Positions 34,400 through 43,650 of a stretch of 64,000 nt of DNA are shown here, in pieces. The notes below the pieces were generated by a model, which searched no databases, was not told where the DNA came from, and worked only from the letters and a program-made list of their open reading frames with translations. The first letter of the stretch is position 1. The number at the start of each line of letters is the position of its first letter. Both the position numbers and the translations under genes were made by a program. Source of the stretch: Oscillospiraceae bacterium (GTDB lineage: Bacteria > Bacillota > Clostridia > Oscillospirales > Ruminococcaceae); NCBI GenBank assembly GCA_022791945.1, contig JAAVZY010000072.1, positions 1 through 64,000 on the forward strand, read 5' to 3'.

Positions 34400-36040
34400 T
34401 CAGCTGCTTTTGGCCTTCAGACGCAGGAGGCCGGTCTGGGGATTATAAGCCAAGCCCTCAAGCTCCTGCCGCATTACAAAATAATCGGTGCTGTAGTGCA
34501 TGGGAATGAACGCGCCCTCCTCCAGAATAATCGCCTCCGCCCGCCGGCAGAGGGCCAGCGCCTCCTCGGAGCGGATATTCCCGGACGCCTGATTCAGAAT
34601 GGCATCCAGCTCCTCGCTCTGAAAGGAACCGTAATTCTGGCTCCCGCCGCTCCGGAACCGGGAGAGGATGGGCCAGGGACTGGTGTCCGGCGTATCCAGC
34701 CGGCAGATGGCCAGATCAAAGTCCCCGGAGGTCAGCCGGGACTGGTACTCCCGCTCCGAAGCCTCCTCCACGCTGATAAACAGGGACAGCTCCCGCTGGA
34801 GCACCTGGGAAACCGCATGAAAGCAGGCAGTCTCCACCGTTCCCTCGGGCGCCAGCAGCCGCAGGCCGGTCAGGCTCTTTTTGCCCAGCGCATCCAGCCC
34901 GGCCCGGTATTCCCCGTAGGCGGCGTCCCCGTTCAGGGAAAAGGGATTTTCCGGAGCCTGCTCCCGGTAGGGCTGGCCGCCCAGCATGGCGCCATGGGGG
35001 ATCAGCCCCCAGGCAGGCCGCAGATTTCCGGGAAGCTCCGCCTCAAAGGCGCTCCGATCAAAGGCGCCCGCTATTCCCCGGCGGATGTGGGGGCTGGCCA
35101 GATCTGGACAGTTCAGATTCAGAACCACTCCCCAGACCGCGTTTTCCAGCGGATCCAGCCGGAAGCCCGCTTCCTCCAGCCGGGCGGTTTCCTCCCCCTG
35201 CAGGAGCGCGCCGTCCGTATCGCCGGAGAGGAGCCGTTTCTTCGTCTCCTCCGGCGAGGAGACAACCGAAAAACTCACCCCTGTCAGCTGAACCTGCCCC
35301 GCCTCATAATAAGCGGGACTGCGCACCAGCCGCAGTGTTTCCCCCGGACGCCAAGAGCGAAGCTGGAATGGCCCGTTGGAGAATACGCCCTCCGCGTTCA
35401 GCCCGTATTTTCCCCGGGTGGACTGAAACAGCTCCTCGCTGCAGGGCATGGCATAGGTGGAGGCCAGAAGCTCCGGGAAGCGGTCGTTTGGCTCATCCAG
35501 CCGGATTTGCAGGCGGTTCTCCGTCAGGGCCATAACCCCCAGCTGCGCAGGAGAAAGGGAGCCCGCCCGCACCTGCTCGGCATTCCGGATGCAGAGGAAC
35601 TGGGCCGCTCCGGGAGAAGCGGTTTCCGGGCTCATCAGCCGCCGGAGCGCAAAGACAAAATCCGCCGCGGTGACGGGCAGCCGGAAGGGCTGCCCGTCCT
35701 CGTCGGAGCCGATCCACTGGGCGTCCCGGCGGAGGGTAAAGGTGTAGCAAAGCCCGTCCGGGGTGACTGTGTAGTCCTGGGCAAGGGCGTTCTCCAGCTG
35801 TCCGTCCGGATCAATCACAAACAGCCCTTCAAACAGGCAGCTGATGACCGTACGGGAGGCCTGATCAGAGGCGGTCTGCGGATCCAGGGTGAGGGGATCC
35901 CCGGCCAGATCGCAGCGAAGAATGGTTTCATCGGACTTGCCTCCGCATCCGCTCAGGGGCAGGAGCATCCCCAGGCAGAGCAGGACGCAGAGAAAATATG
36001 TAGCTGTCTTGCAGACAGAATGGGCGAAAAGCTTGTTCAA
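34400..36040 (-). CDS. oligopeptide ABC transporter substrate-binding lipoprotein
   Basis: The 546-residue protein has a signal sequence ending in a lipobox (LLPLSGCGG) and the SBP family 5 fold (GDPLTLDPQTASDQASRTV, LENALAQDYTVTPDGLCYTF, NGPFQLRSW, YGEYRAGLD). It probably binds peptides outside the membrane. No permease or ATPase gene is adjacent. TTG 36040 with GAAGGGAA upstream is chosen as start, because the only upstream in-frame ATG lies inside the MITE at 36079-36239. Confidence 0.85.
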   Translation of the reverse strand: MNKLFAHSVCKTATYFLCVLLCLGMLLPLSGCGGKSDETILRCDLAGDPLTLDPQTASDQASRTVISCLFEGLFVIDPDGQLENALAQDYTVTPDGLCYTFTLRRDAQWIGSDEDGQPFRLPVTAADFVFALRRLMSPETASPGAAQFLCIRNAEQVRAGSLSPAQLGVMALTENRLQIRLDEPNDRFPELLASTYAMPCSEELFQSTRGKYGLNAEGVFSNGPFQLRSWRPGETLRLVRSPAYYEAGQVQLTGVSFSVVSSPEETKKRLLSGDTDGALLQGEETARLEEAGFRLDPLENAVWGVVLNLNCPDLASPHIRRGIAGAFDRSAFEAELPGNLRPAWGLIPHGAMLGGQPYREQAPENPFSLNGDAAYGEYRAGLDALGKKSLTGLRLLAPEGTVETACFHAVSQVLQRELSLFISVEEASEREYQSRLTSGDFDLAICRLDTPDTSPWPILSRFRSGGSQNYGSFQSEELDAILNQASGNIRSEEALALCRRAEAIILEEGAFIPMHYSTDYFVMRQELEGLAYNPQTGLLRLKAKSS

Positions 36041-36078
36041 CGCAAGTGGTTCCCTTCTATGAAAATCCCCCGCTCTAA

Positions 36079-36239
36079 GAGCCTGTTCAAGATCTTCGGG
36101 TGGGGCGAATGGAAGGGGATTTTTTTGCACAGCAAGGAAAAAAGCGGAGGAATCCTTTGTGGATTCCGAGCATTTTTGACGCTGTCTGTGCGGAAAAAGC
36201 GCCTTTCAGGCGCTCTGCACGGAGATTTTGAATAGGCTC
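36079..36239. mobile_element. 161-bp MITE, copy 2
   Basis: Almost identical to 16233-16393. The ends GAGCCTGTTCAAGATC and GATTTTGAATAGGCTC are inverted repeats. Both sides are flanked by TAA (36076-36078 and 36240-36242), consistent with the 3-base target duplication of IS5-type elements. It sits in the leader of the lipoprotein gene. Confidence 0.88.
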
Positions 36240-36298
36240 TAAGGCAGGAACTGACTATATCATAGCACAATTTCTGCGGCTTGACAAGAAAGCGCCCG

Positions 36299-36904
36299 TT
36301 ATTTTCCAGCTTTTAGAAATAAGCCCGCGCCTTTTGTATAAGTCTGCACGGATTCAAATCCGGCATGGCGAAAAAAAGCCTCCAGCTCGTTCGAGCTGTA
36401 TATCTTCACGTCTCCCTTTCCGAAAAAAGGAATCCAGAATTTGTTTGCGAGAAATCTGATGACGGCTCCCCAGTTTGGATCCGCAATACAGACCATTCCT
36501 TTTTTCTTTAAAACCCTTCTGCACTCATTGGCAAAACCCTGGGGATCATCAAAGTGATGGAACGCGCAGCATACGGTTATGACGTCAATGCTTTCATCGC
36601 TCCATTCAAGGGGACAGCATGGCTTTACCTGAAAATTTATATGAGGATACCGCGTTTTCGCGGAAGAAATCATCCCTTCGGAAATATCAATCCCGTTCGC
36701 CTGAATATCCGCTTTTTTTGACAATTCTCCCAGCAGAGTCCCGTTTCCGCAGGCGACGTCCAGAACCACATTGCCGTCACTCAGGTTTATTGTGTTTATC
36801 AGCTCGGTAATATGAAATCTTGTATACTGTCCCTCTGGCGAAGCATCATATTCGGATGCAATTTTATTGTAGGCTGTTCTTGATTCTTCTGTTTTCCGAT
36901 TCAC
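36299..36904 (-). CDS. class I SAM-dependent methyltransferase
   Basis: The 201-residue protein has the SAM-binding motif VVLDVACGNGTLLGEL, the acidic residue of motif II (NGIDISEGMI) and CCAFHHFDDPQGFANECRRVL, as in UbiE/Methyltransf_11 proteins. The substrate is unknown. GTG 36904 with GAGGAAAG upstream is the best start; an ATG at 36949 is an alternative. The gene is clearly more AT-rich than its neighbours and has different codon use, so it was probably acquired by transfer. Confidence 0.85.
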   Translation of the reverse strand: MNRKTEESRTAYNKIASEYDASPEGQYTRFHITELINTINLSDGNVVLDVACGNGTLLGELSKKADIQANGIDISEGMISSAKTRYPHINFQVKPCCPLEWSDESIDVITVCCAFHHFDDPQGFANECRRVLKKKGMVCIADPNWGAVIRFLANKFWIPFFGKGDVKIYSSNELEAFFRHAGFESVQTYTKGAGLFLKAGK

Positions 36905-36966
36905 GTTCTTTCCTCGCTTTCTATTTGTCCGTTTGATCCCATTAATCATCAGGATCCGGCGGCGGT

Positions 36967-36995
36967 TTGACTTCCCGTCGAAAAACCAGTATAAT
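36967..36995 (+). promoter_or_regulatory. strong sigma-A promoter of the DUF1266 gene
   Basis: TTGACT (36967-36972) and TATAAT (36990-36995) with exactly 17 bases between, 160 bases ahead of the ATG at 37156. Confidence 0.75.
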
Positions 36996-37155
36996 GGCGA
37001 AAAGGTATGAAGGATTTGATGAACACAGTAAAGAGCGCCGGAAGGTGCATCTGATTCCTTTTCAAGAAAGAAGAAAGGAACGCGCCGGGTTCGGTTCGTC
37101 GAAGCCGGAAACACCGTCCCGGGCGGGGCGGCGGGACAATGAAAGGAGCGGTCAG

Positions 37156-37965
37156 ATGGGATTTTTTTCATGGGGCGGAGAAGCGCATCCCTGCCAGGTG
37201 CCGGGATACCTCTCAGCCAGGGCGTGCCGGAAATTGGAGAAGCAGATGTATGGAAAGGGGCAGGTCCCGGCAAAGAGCCGGTGGCTGCTGAGCTTTGCCG
37301 CGCCCATGCTGGCCAAGGACGGCCAGCGGGCGGACGGATACCCTCACTATACCGACAAAAGATACGACCAGATGAAAAAGGCCTTTGAAAACAGCTGGGG
37401 GAGTGCCAGCGAGAGCACGGTTCAAAAGCAGCTGGAGCGGATGCTTCAGGCGCCCTGCGCCAGTGAGCTTGATCCCATCCTCCGCATCTTCCGGGAGTTC
37501 CCCCAAAGCCAGTGGGAGGGGCAGCTGAGCCGCGCGGGACGCTTCAGCGAGAAGCAGTTCAGCAGAGCCGCGGAGTTCAGCGGATACGAACGCCGGTTCC
37601 GGGCCTACGGGCTGCCCTGGCCGGAGGGAACGCTGTTTGCCTATGACCTCTGCCGGGCAGGAAATATGATCTGCATTGCGGTGGGACTGGAGGCTGTCCG
37701 GCCGGTGAACGCGCCGGACTATCTGGGGCAGGTTGCCTGGGCGGCCAGCCAGTACTATTCCGCCTGGGAGGAGTACTACGCGGCTTACGCGGCGGGCCGG
37801 GTCCTGTGGCACTGGAAGCAGGAGCAGCTGCTCGCCATGAAAAGCACCACTGATCTGAACTGCTGCCGGCTGCTGCTGAAAAGCCCCAAAAGCGTCTGCG
37901 GCGAGATGGAATTCACCCAATACCTCACCGAATGCCCCCAGCCGGAAACGCTCTACCACCCCTAG
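37156..37965 (+). CDS. DUF1266 domain-containing protein
   Basis: The 269-residue protein carries a C-terminal region typical of DUF1266: AYDLCRAGNMICIAVGLEAV, then a long helical segment ending SAWEEYYAAYAAGRVLWHWK. The N-terminal part (GYLSARACRKLEKQMYG) is not recognised. No signal peptide or membrane segment. The function of the family is unknown. ATG 37156 follows GAAAGGAG by 7 bases. Confidence 0.8.
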   Translation: MGFFSWGGEAHPCQVPGYLSARACRKLEKQMYGKGQVPAKSRWLLSFAAPMLAKDGQRADGYPHYTDKRYDQMKKAFENSWGSASESTVQKQLERMLQAPCASELDPILRIFREFPQSQWEGQLSRAGRFSEKQFSRAAEFSGYERRFRAYGLPWPEGTLFAYDLCRAGNMICIAVGLEAVRPVNAPDYLGQVAWAASQYYSAWEEYYAAYAAGRVLWHWKQEQLLAMKSTTDLNCCRLLLKSPKSVCGEMEFTQYLTECPQPETLYHP

Positions 37966-38001
37966 CAGCCCGCTGAACACGTAGGCGCTATGCGTGCCCC
38001 A

Positions 38002-38755
38002 CGGGCAAGGCCGCGAGACGCTGTCTCGCGCTCTGCGGTGCATCGTTTCACGATGCACCTAGGAATTCGGCTTCGCCGAATTCTGAGATGCGCCGCTGGG
38101 CGCATTGTGGACGCGTCCCTTTGGAATCCCATTATTTTGAAGGGCGGAAAAAGGGTTGGGTCAAGCCTGTACAGACTTCCGGCCTTCTGCCACGCAGGCA
38201 GTCTGATTCACGCAGTACGCTTTTTTCGTAAAGAAAAAAGCTCCTTCCTGCATGCCGGGGTACGCCCTGCGCCGCACAGAGGTTTCTGCGCAGACTGAGT
38301 TGGATCTTCCGATTGGTTTGTGCGGGTAGGGGTACTTTGTACGCCCGTGGGAATCCTTCCACCGCCGCCGTTCCTTCGGAGCAGCGGCGGTCCCCTCTCC
38401 CATACGTTCCGAAGGAACGTCAGGGGCATGGCAGGGATGCCGCCGACAGGCGGTAGCCCTGACTGGGGGGTGCGTAGCACAGTGTTCCCCTTCCGCAGAA
38501 AGTATGAGCGTCGCAGAACACGCTCGGGAGTTTCTGCGTCGCAGTCTCTGCGCCGCCTATGGAGCTGAATTTTTTCTTTACGAAAAAATGGGTAGGCGGG
38601 TGATCGTCCCCGCAGGGAGTACCATCGGAGACGGGGAGCAAAAAGTCTGCACAGACTTGCCCCCACCCCCTTTGCCCTTAAAAAGACGGGAATCCAAGGG
38701 GAGCCAGCTCCCCTTGGCAGGTGCTCGAGGGCAGAGCCCTCGAGGTCTTCCCGCT
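38002..38755. repeat. composite palindromic element, long form (block 13)
   Basis: Left arm: CGCGAGAC/GTCTCGCG, GTGCATCGT/ACGATGCAC (38038-38058, a stem variant), GAATTC hairpin. Core: degenerate GCCTGTACAGAC, GCTTTTTTC...AAAGAAAAAAGC, the large TTCCGAAGGAA module (about 38345-38460), TTTTTTCTTTACGAAAAAA. Right arm: CCAAGGGGAGC/GCTCCCCTTGG and CTCGAGGGC/GCCCTCGAG-type stem. It lies between two convergent genes; no gene is seen in 37966-38770. Confidence 0.85.
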
Positions 38756-38770
38756 GTGAGCACAGGCTTC

Positions 38771-39991
38771 TCACTCTTCCTCGTCCTCCTGAAGCAGCTC
38801 CGCGTCTACCAGGGCGCCGAAGGAGACGGACTCTTTGCCGTAGCGGGCGCGCACCTGATCCAGGGCGCTCTCCAGACGTTCGCGGCGTTCACGGCGCTCG
38901 AAGCTGTTCCCGCCCTCCAGGCTGAGCTGCTCGCCGATGTCCTGATCCGTCAGATTCACGCCGGTGATGGTCAGCATCCGGATGGGAGCGCTCAGGTTCC
39001 AGGAGGCCCGGATCAGCTCCAGGGCCAGCTGATAGATTTCACGGGCTGCATTGGTGGGGTGGCCGACAGCCTTTTGACGCTGGATCACAGAGAGGTCCGC
39101 AGACTTGATCTGCACCTGGACGGTCTGGCACTTGAGCCCCTGCCGCCGGAGACGGGACGCCACCTCGTCCGCCAGGGCCAGCGTTCCCACCCGGATATCC
39201 TCCAGACCGATCAGATTCCGCCGGAAGGTGACGCTGTGCCCAACGGATTTCACCTCCCGGACGTCCGAGGTCAGCCGGACCGGCTCGGTATCCAGGCCGT
39301 TGGCGTTCCGCCAGAGCGCGGCGCCGGTTTTTCCCAGATGCTTTTCCAGAAAGCGCTGGTCGCACGCCGCCAGCTCCCCAATGGTGGATATGCCGAATTT
39401 GGCAAGCACCGCCTGGGTGGCCTTTCCCACAAAGAAAAGCTCCGACACCGGAAGCGGATAAAGGATCTGCCGGTAGTTCTCCCGGGTAATGACTGTGGTT
39501 GCGTCCGGCTTTTTGTAGTCACTCCCCATTTTGGCAAAGAACTTGTTGAAGGAAACCCCTACAGAGATGGTCAGTCCCAGCTCCGAGCGGATCCGGTTCC
39601 GGAGGGCGTCGGCGATGGTTTTGCCGTCGCCGAACAGGAGACGGCTGCGGGTGACGTCCAGCCAGGATTCGTCAATGCTGAAGGGCTCCACCCGATCGGT
39701 GTATTCCTGATAGATTTCGTTGACCAGCCTGGAATATCTGGCATACTCCCCCCGGCGGGGCGGTACGAGTACCAGTTCCGGACATTTCTGCCGCGCCTGC
39801 CAGACAGTTTCGGCAGTCTGAATGCCGAACGCCTTGGCAGGCTCGTTTTTCGCCAGAATGATCCCGTGCCGGTTTTTGGGATTCCCGCAGACCGCCATGG
39901 GGACGCTCCTCAGCTCCGGCCGGAACAGCAGCTCCACAGAGGCGTAGAACCCGTTGCAGTCACAATGCAGAATCGTACGCTCCTCCTCCAT
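38771..39991 (-). CDS. dinB: DNA polymerase IV (Y-family)
   Basis: The 406-residue protein shows the Y-family motifs ILHCDCNGFYASVELL, YSRLVNEIYQEYTDRVEPFSIDESWLDVT (catalytic SIDE acids) and SVGVSFNKFFAKMGSDYKKP, followed by a little-finger domain. It carries out error-prone translesion synthesis. DCNGFYASVE and the C-terminal length place it in the Pol IV/UvrC-like clostridial group rather than UmuC. Its 3' end faces the palindromic element shared with the DUF1266 gene. Confidence 0.92.
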   Translation of the reverse strand: MEEERTILHCDCNGFYASVELLFRPELRSVPMAVCGNPKNRHGIILAKNEPAKAFGIQTAETVWQARQKCPELVLVPPRRGEYARYSRLVNEIYQEYTDRVEPFSIDESWLDVTRSRLLFGDGKTIADALRNRIRSELGLTISVGVSFNKFFAKMGSDYKKPDATTVITRENYRQILYPLPVSELFFVGKATQAVLAKFGISTIGELAACDQRFLEKHLGKTGAALWRNANGLDTEPVRLTSDVREVKSVGHSVTFRRNLIGLEDIRVGTLALADEVASRLRRQGLKCQTVQVQIKSADLSVIQRQKAVGHPTNAAREIYQLALELIRASWNLSAPIRMLTITGVNLTDQDIGEQLSLEGGNSFERRERRERLESALDQVRARYGKESVSFGALVDAELLQEDEEE

Positions 39992-40043
39992 GGCTCTCTC
40001 CTTCCTCTAAGAATCTGTATGTTGGAATCTCTGCACGGTTGGT

Positions 40044-40100
40044 AAGGGCAAGGCCGCAAGCCGCGAGAGCAGAGCTCTCGCGGCCTTCCGAACAGGCTCT
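40044..40100. repeat. short palindromic element (block 14) with MITE half-end
   Basis: GGGCAAGGCCGC is followed by CCGCGAGAGC/GCTCTCGCGG around an AGA loop and then GAACAGGCTCTG, which is the reverse complement of the MITE terminus. No gene occupies 39992-40399; the rest of the gap holds the PBP promoter. Confidence 0.7.
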
Positions 40101-40226
40101 GATGATAATGATTGTACACCCGCTGTTCTTCTTTCGCAAGTCTCTGCGGCAGGACCCTGGCGCCTGCCTGGGGAACGCCTCTCACGGGCGCTTGCTCCTT
40201 GTCATTGTTTCGTAATCAATTTTTCA

Positions 40227-40255
40227 CTTAACAAAGCGGCATTCCCATGGTATAA
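40227..40255 (+). promoter_or_regulatory. probable promoter of the penicillin-binding protein gene
   Basis: TTAACA (40227-40232) and TATAAT (40250-40255) with 17-base spacing. A second TATAAT at 40316-40321 has no good -35. Confidence 0.65.
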
Positions 40256-40399
40256 TAGGCCCAGGGCATTTCTATTTTGGGATGGCCGATTATACCGCCG
40301 CGCTGCGCTTGATGGTATAATGGCAGGATGGAACAGCCTGCGGAAAGACTCTTGACGCCTTTCCGCTGATCCCGAGACTTCTGGGAAGGAGAGATGGAT

Positions 40400-42742
40400 A
40401 TGGACAAAAGGGCTTCGCGGCACGATTCCTCCGCACGGGTTGTTCGAACCTCGAAACCCTCCCGCCGCAGAAAGCGCCCGGCCAGCAAGGCCCGCCGTAT
40501 CGCCGGCGCCCTCTTCGGCACCATCGGCAAGATCATTCTGTCGGTAATTCTGGTACTCACCATCACCGGCTGTATCGTTGGCACTGTGCTCACCGTCTAC
40601 GTTATGCAGTTTATCAACGCAGAGGCCGTTCTGGATCTCAACGATCTCAAAATGAGCTACACCTCCGTTATGTACGGCCTGGATCAGGATGGGAACAGCG
40701 TGGAGGTTCAGCGGATCTATGAGGGCGGCGAAAACCGGATCTGGGTGGACTTCAACGACATCCCCGACGTGGTCTGGCAGGCCTTCGTCAGCGTGGAGGA
40801 CGAGCGGTTCTTCCAGCATGAGGGCGTGGACTTCAAGCGCACCCTGGGCGCGGCCTTCAACGAGTTCAAGCGGATCGTCCTCAACAGCGACGATTCCCGG
40901 TTCGGCGGCTCCACCATCACTCAGCAGCTCATCAAGCTCATCAATGGAGACACCTTCAACCGCACCATTGACATCAAGGTCAAGGAGCTCCTTACCTCCA
41001 TGAATCTGGAGCGGCACTATACCAAAAAACAGATTCTTGAGGTCTACCTGAACTATATCAACCTGGGCAACGGGGTCAACGGGGTCCAGGCCGCCGCCAA
41101 TTTCTACTTTGACAAGGATGTTTCCGAGCTGACTGTCAACGAGGCCGCTTCCCTGGCGGTCATTGCCAAGAATCCCAACCGGCTGAACCCCCTCTACAAC
41201 AAGCGCCCGTCCTCCGCCGATGAGACGGACTATGTGAAGCAGCGGGACAACCGCCGGAAATACTGTCTGGACAAGATGCTGGAGTTCAACTATATTTCCA
41301 CATCGGAGCACAAGCGGTTCTACAACACCTCTGTCAGCGTTAAGGAGAGCGAAACCGGCGAGATCCGCACCGTCGCTCAGAGCAGCGTTTATAACTGGTA
41401 CGAGGACGCGGTCTATCAGCAGGTGCTGGACGATATGCAAAGCCGGCTGGGGTACAGCGCGGAGTACGCCGAACAGGTCATGCGCACCGGCGGCCTGCGG
41501 ATCTATACCAATATGGACATCCAGGCGCAGGATATGCTGGAGGAAATGTTCGCCGATGATGAAACCTTCAAAATCGGGCCGGTGGATCTGGAAGCCGGAA
41601 TGCCTGACGCCGCCATGGTGATCATGGACTACGAGGGCAACGTGGTGGCTCTGGCCGGAGGCCGGGGGGAGAAAACCACCTCCCGGGTATTCAATCGGGC
41701 GACCCAGGCCGTGCAGATGTTCGGCTCCACCATCAAGCCCCTGAGCATCTACGCGCCGGCCATTGAGCGGGATCTGATCAACTGGTCCACCATGCTGGAC
41801 GACGCGCCTCAATTCATGCTGAACCAATACAAGGCGCCCATCGACACGCCCAATCCCGAGGAGCGCACCTGGCCCAACAACTATAACCGCCAGTACGACG
41901 GTCCTGTGACGATCGTCCGCGCTATCCGGGAATCCAAGAATACCGTCGCGGCCCGGCTGTGCTACATTCTGGGGCCGGAAACCTGCTTCCATTATCTGAC
42001 GGACAATTACGGCTTTTCCCACCTGGGAGGCGCGACCCTGGATCAGATGGCGCTGGGCAGCGCGGGCACCACGGTGCTGGAGGAAACCGCCGCCTTCGCG
42101 GTCTTTGGGAACGGAGGGTACTACACCCAGCCGAAGCTCTATTCCAAGGTGCTGGACGCGGACGGCAGGACGGTGCTGGACAATACCAGCATCAGCAAGC
42201 GAAAGGTACTCAGCAGCCAGACCGCCTATATTATGAACCGGGCGCTCCGGCAGGTAATTGTGGGGCCGAGAGGCTCCGGCTCCGGAGCCAATATGCAGGA
42301 TTACGAGGTGGTGGGCAAAACCGGCACCACCAACGAGACGGAAAACCTGCTCTTTATGGGCTGCACCCCCTACTATGTGGCGGGCATCCGGTACGGCAAC
42401 GACGACAACAAATCCATTCCCCAGTCTGTGAGCAATACCTATTCCCAGATGCGGGTATGGAACGACGTTATGACCCGGCTGCATACGGAGAAGGGCAAGA
42501 ATCCGGCTGTCTTTGAGCTTCCCTCCGAGGGGGTCGTCAGCCGTTCCTTCTGCACGGAAACCGGCGGTCTGGCGGGCGCGGAATGCACCCATACGGAGGT
42601 AGGCTACTACAAGCTTGGAAAGGAGCCCAGCCAGTGCCCTGGCCATGAGCCGGAGGAGGGCGATCTGACTGCTCCGCCCATTCCCGGAGAGTCGGTCGTG
42701 CTGCCTCCGGAGGACGGCGGGGACGCTGTGATCATCAACTAG
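40400..42742 (+). CDS. class A penicillin-binding protein (transglycosylase/transpeptidase)
   Basis: The 780-residue protein has a basic cytoplasmic tail, one membrane segment (about 40-65), a GT51 glycosyltransferase domain (VSVEDERFFQHEGVDF, FGGSTITQQLIKL, EVYLNYINLGNGVNG) and a transpeptidase domain with SxxK (GSTIKPL), SxN (RESKNTVA) and KTG (VGKTGTTNETENL). It polymerises and cross-links peptidoglycan. ATG 40400 is preferred to 40394 because AAGGAG is 8 bases from it. Its own promoter suggests a monocistronic unit. Confidence 0.95.
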   Translation: MDKRASRHDSSARVVRTSKPSRRRKRPASKARRIAGALFGTIGKIILSVILVLTITGCIVGTVLTVYVMQFINAEAVLDLNDLKMSYTSVMYGLDQDGNSVEVQRIYEGGENRIWVDFNDIPDVVWQAFVSVEDERFFQHEGVDFKRTLGAAFNEFKRIVLNSDDSRFGGSTITQQLIKLINGDTFNRTIDIKVKELLTSMNLERHYTKKQILEVYLNYINLGNGVNGVQAAANFYFDKDVSELTVNEAASLAVIAKNPNRLNPLYNKRPSSADETDYVKQRDNRRKYCLDKMLEFNYISTSEHKRFYNTSVSVKESETGEIRTVAQSSVYNWYEDAVYQQVLDDMQSRLGYSAEYAEQVMRTGGLRIYTNMDIQAQDMLEEMFADDETFKIGPVDLEAGMPDAAMVIMDYEGNVVALAGGRGEKTTSRVFNRATQAVQMFGSTIKPLSIYAPAIERDLINWSTMLDDAPQFMLNQYKAPIDTPNPEERTWPNNYNRQYDGPVTIVRAIRESKNTVAARLCYILGPETCFHYLTDNYGFSHLGGATLDQMALGSAGTTVLEETAAFAVFGNGGYYTQPKLYSKVLDADGRTVLDNTSISKRKVLSSQTAYIMNRALRQVIVGPRGSGSGANMQDYEVVGKTGTTNETENLLFMGCTPYYVAGIRYGNDDNKSIPQSVSNTYSQMRVWNDVMTRLHTEKGKNPAVFELPSEGVVSRSFCTETGGLAGAECTHTEVGYYKLGKEPSQCPGHEPEEGDLTAPPIPGESVVLPPEDGGDAVIIN

Positions 42743-42821
42743 GAAGGCGCTCCCCGGGCCTTACGGCAACGCAGAACCCCAACAGACACAATCGTTATTA
42801 CGATAGAAGGAGGGATGACCT

Positions 42822-43634
42822 GTGAAAACAGGCGTCGTACTGCATTATAGTGAAAGGCTGCCGGAGGATTTCCGCTGGTGCGTGGAAAACCGGATTCCTA
42901 CCTGTCAGCTCTCTGTTCCGCCGGAGCAGGAGACTGCGGAAACAGCGGAGCGGATCGTTGCCGCCTGCCGGGAATCCGGCATGGAGATCACCGCTCTGGT
43001 GGGAACCTGGAGCGGCCCCAATGAGTGGAATTTCCGCCAGGGCCCCCAGACCCTGGGCATAGTCCCTGCGGCGTATCGGTATGCCCGGATGCAGGAGCTG
43101 GTCCGCTGCGCGGAGCTGGCCCGGATGCTGGAGGTACCCGGCGTCTGCACCCATATGGGCTTCATCCCCGAGAACCCCAACGATCCTGCTTATGGGGAGT
43201 TTGTGGGCGCTGCCCGCTGGCTGGCCGGCGCTTTCCGGGCGCGGGGAATCGGCCTGTATTTTGAGACTGGGCAGGAAACCCCTGTGACGCTTCTCCGGGT
43301 ACTGGGCGACATTGGCGCGGAAAACACCGGGCTGAACTTTGATCCTGCCAACCTGCTGATGTACGGCAAGGCCAATCCCATTGACGCACTGGATGTGGTG
43401 GGCCGCTATGTGCGCGGCGTCCATGCAAAGGACGGGGAATATCCCACCGATGGGTACAGCCTGGGCCGGGAGATGCCTATGGGGCAGGGCCGCGTCGGCT
43501 TTCCCGCTTTTGTGGCAAAGCTGAAGGAAATCGGCTATGACGGCGCGCTGACCATCGAGCGGGAGATCTCCGGCCCCCAGCAGAAAAACGATGTGCTGAC
43601 GGCCAACGGCATGCTCCTGGATCTGATTGGCTGA
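42822..43634 (+). CDS. sugar phosphate isomerase/epimerase (AP endonuclease 2 fold)
   Basis: The 270-residue TIM-barrel protein begins MKTGVVLHYSERLPEDFRWC and has metal-ligand-like motifs (THMGFIPENPNDPAY, LYFETGQETPVT, LNFDPANLLMYG, VRGVHAKDGEYP, LTIEREI). This matches xylose-isomerase-like isomerases/epimerases. The substrate is not evident. GTG 42822 lies about 9 bases after GAAGGAGG. It is followed by two hairpins. Confidence 0.85.
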   Translation: MKTGVVLHYSERLPEDFRWCVENRIPTCQLSVPPEQETAETAERIVAACRESGMEITALVGTWSGPNEWNFRQGPQTLGIVPAAYRYARMQELVRCAELARMLEVPGVCTHMGFIPENPNDPAYGEFVGAARWLAGAFRARGIGLYFETGQETPVTLLRVLGDIGAENTGLNFDPANLLMYGKANPIDALDVVGRYVRGVHAKDGEYPTDGYSLGREMPMGQGRVGFPAFVAKLKEIGYDGALTIEREISGPQQKNDVLTANGMLLDLIG

Positions 43635-43650
43635 TCCTACAGAAGGAAAA

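Noticed and set aside
36040-36130. ATG start at 36130 for the peptide-binding lipoprotein
   Set aside because: It lies within the MITE and would put about 30 unrelated residues before the signal peptide; the TTG at 36040 has a ribosome site and gives a normal lipoprotein signal.
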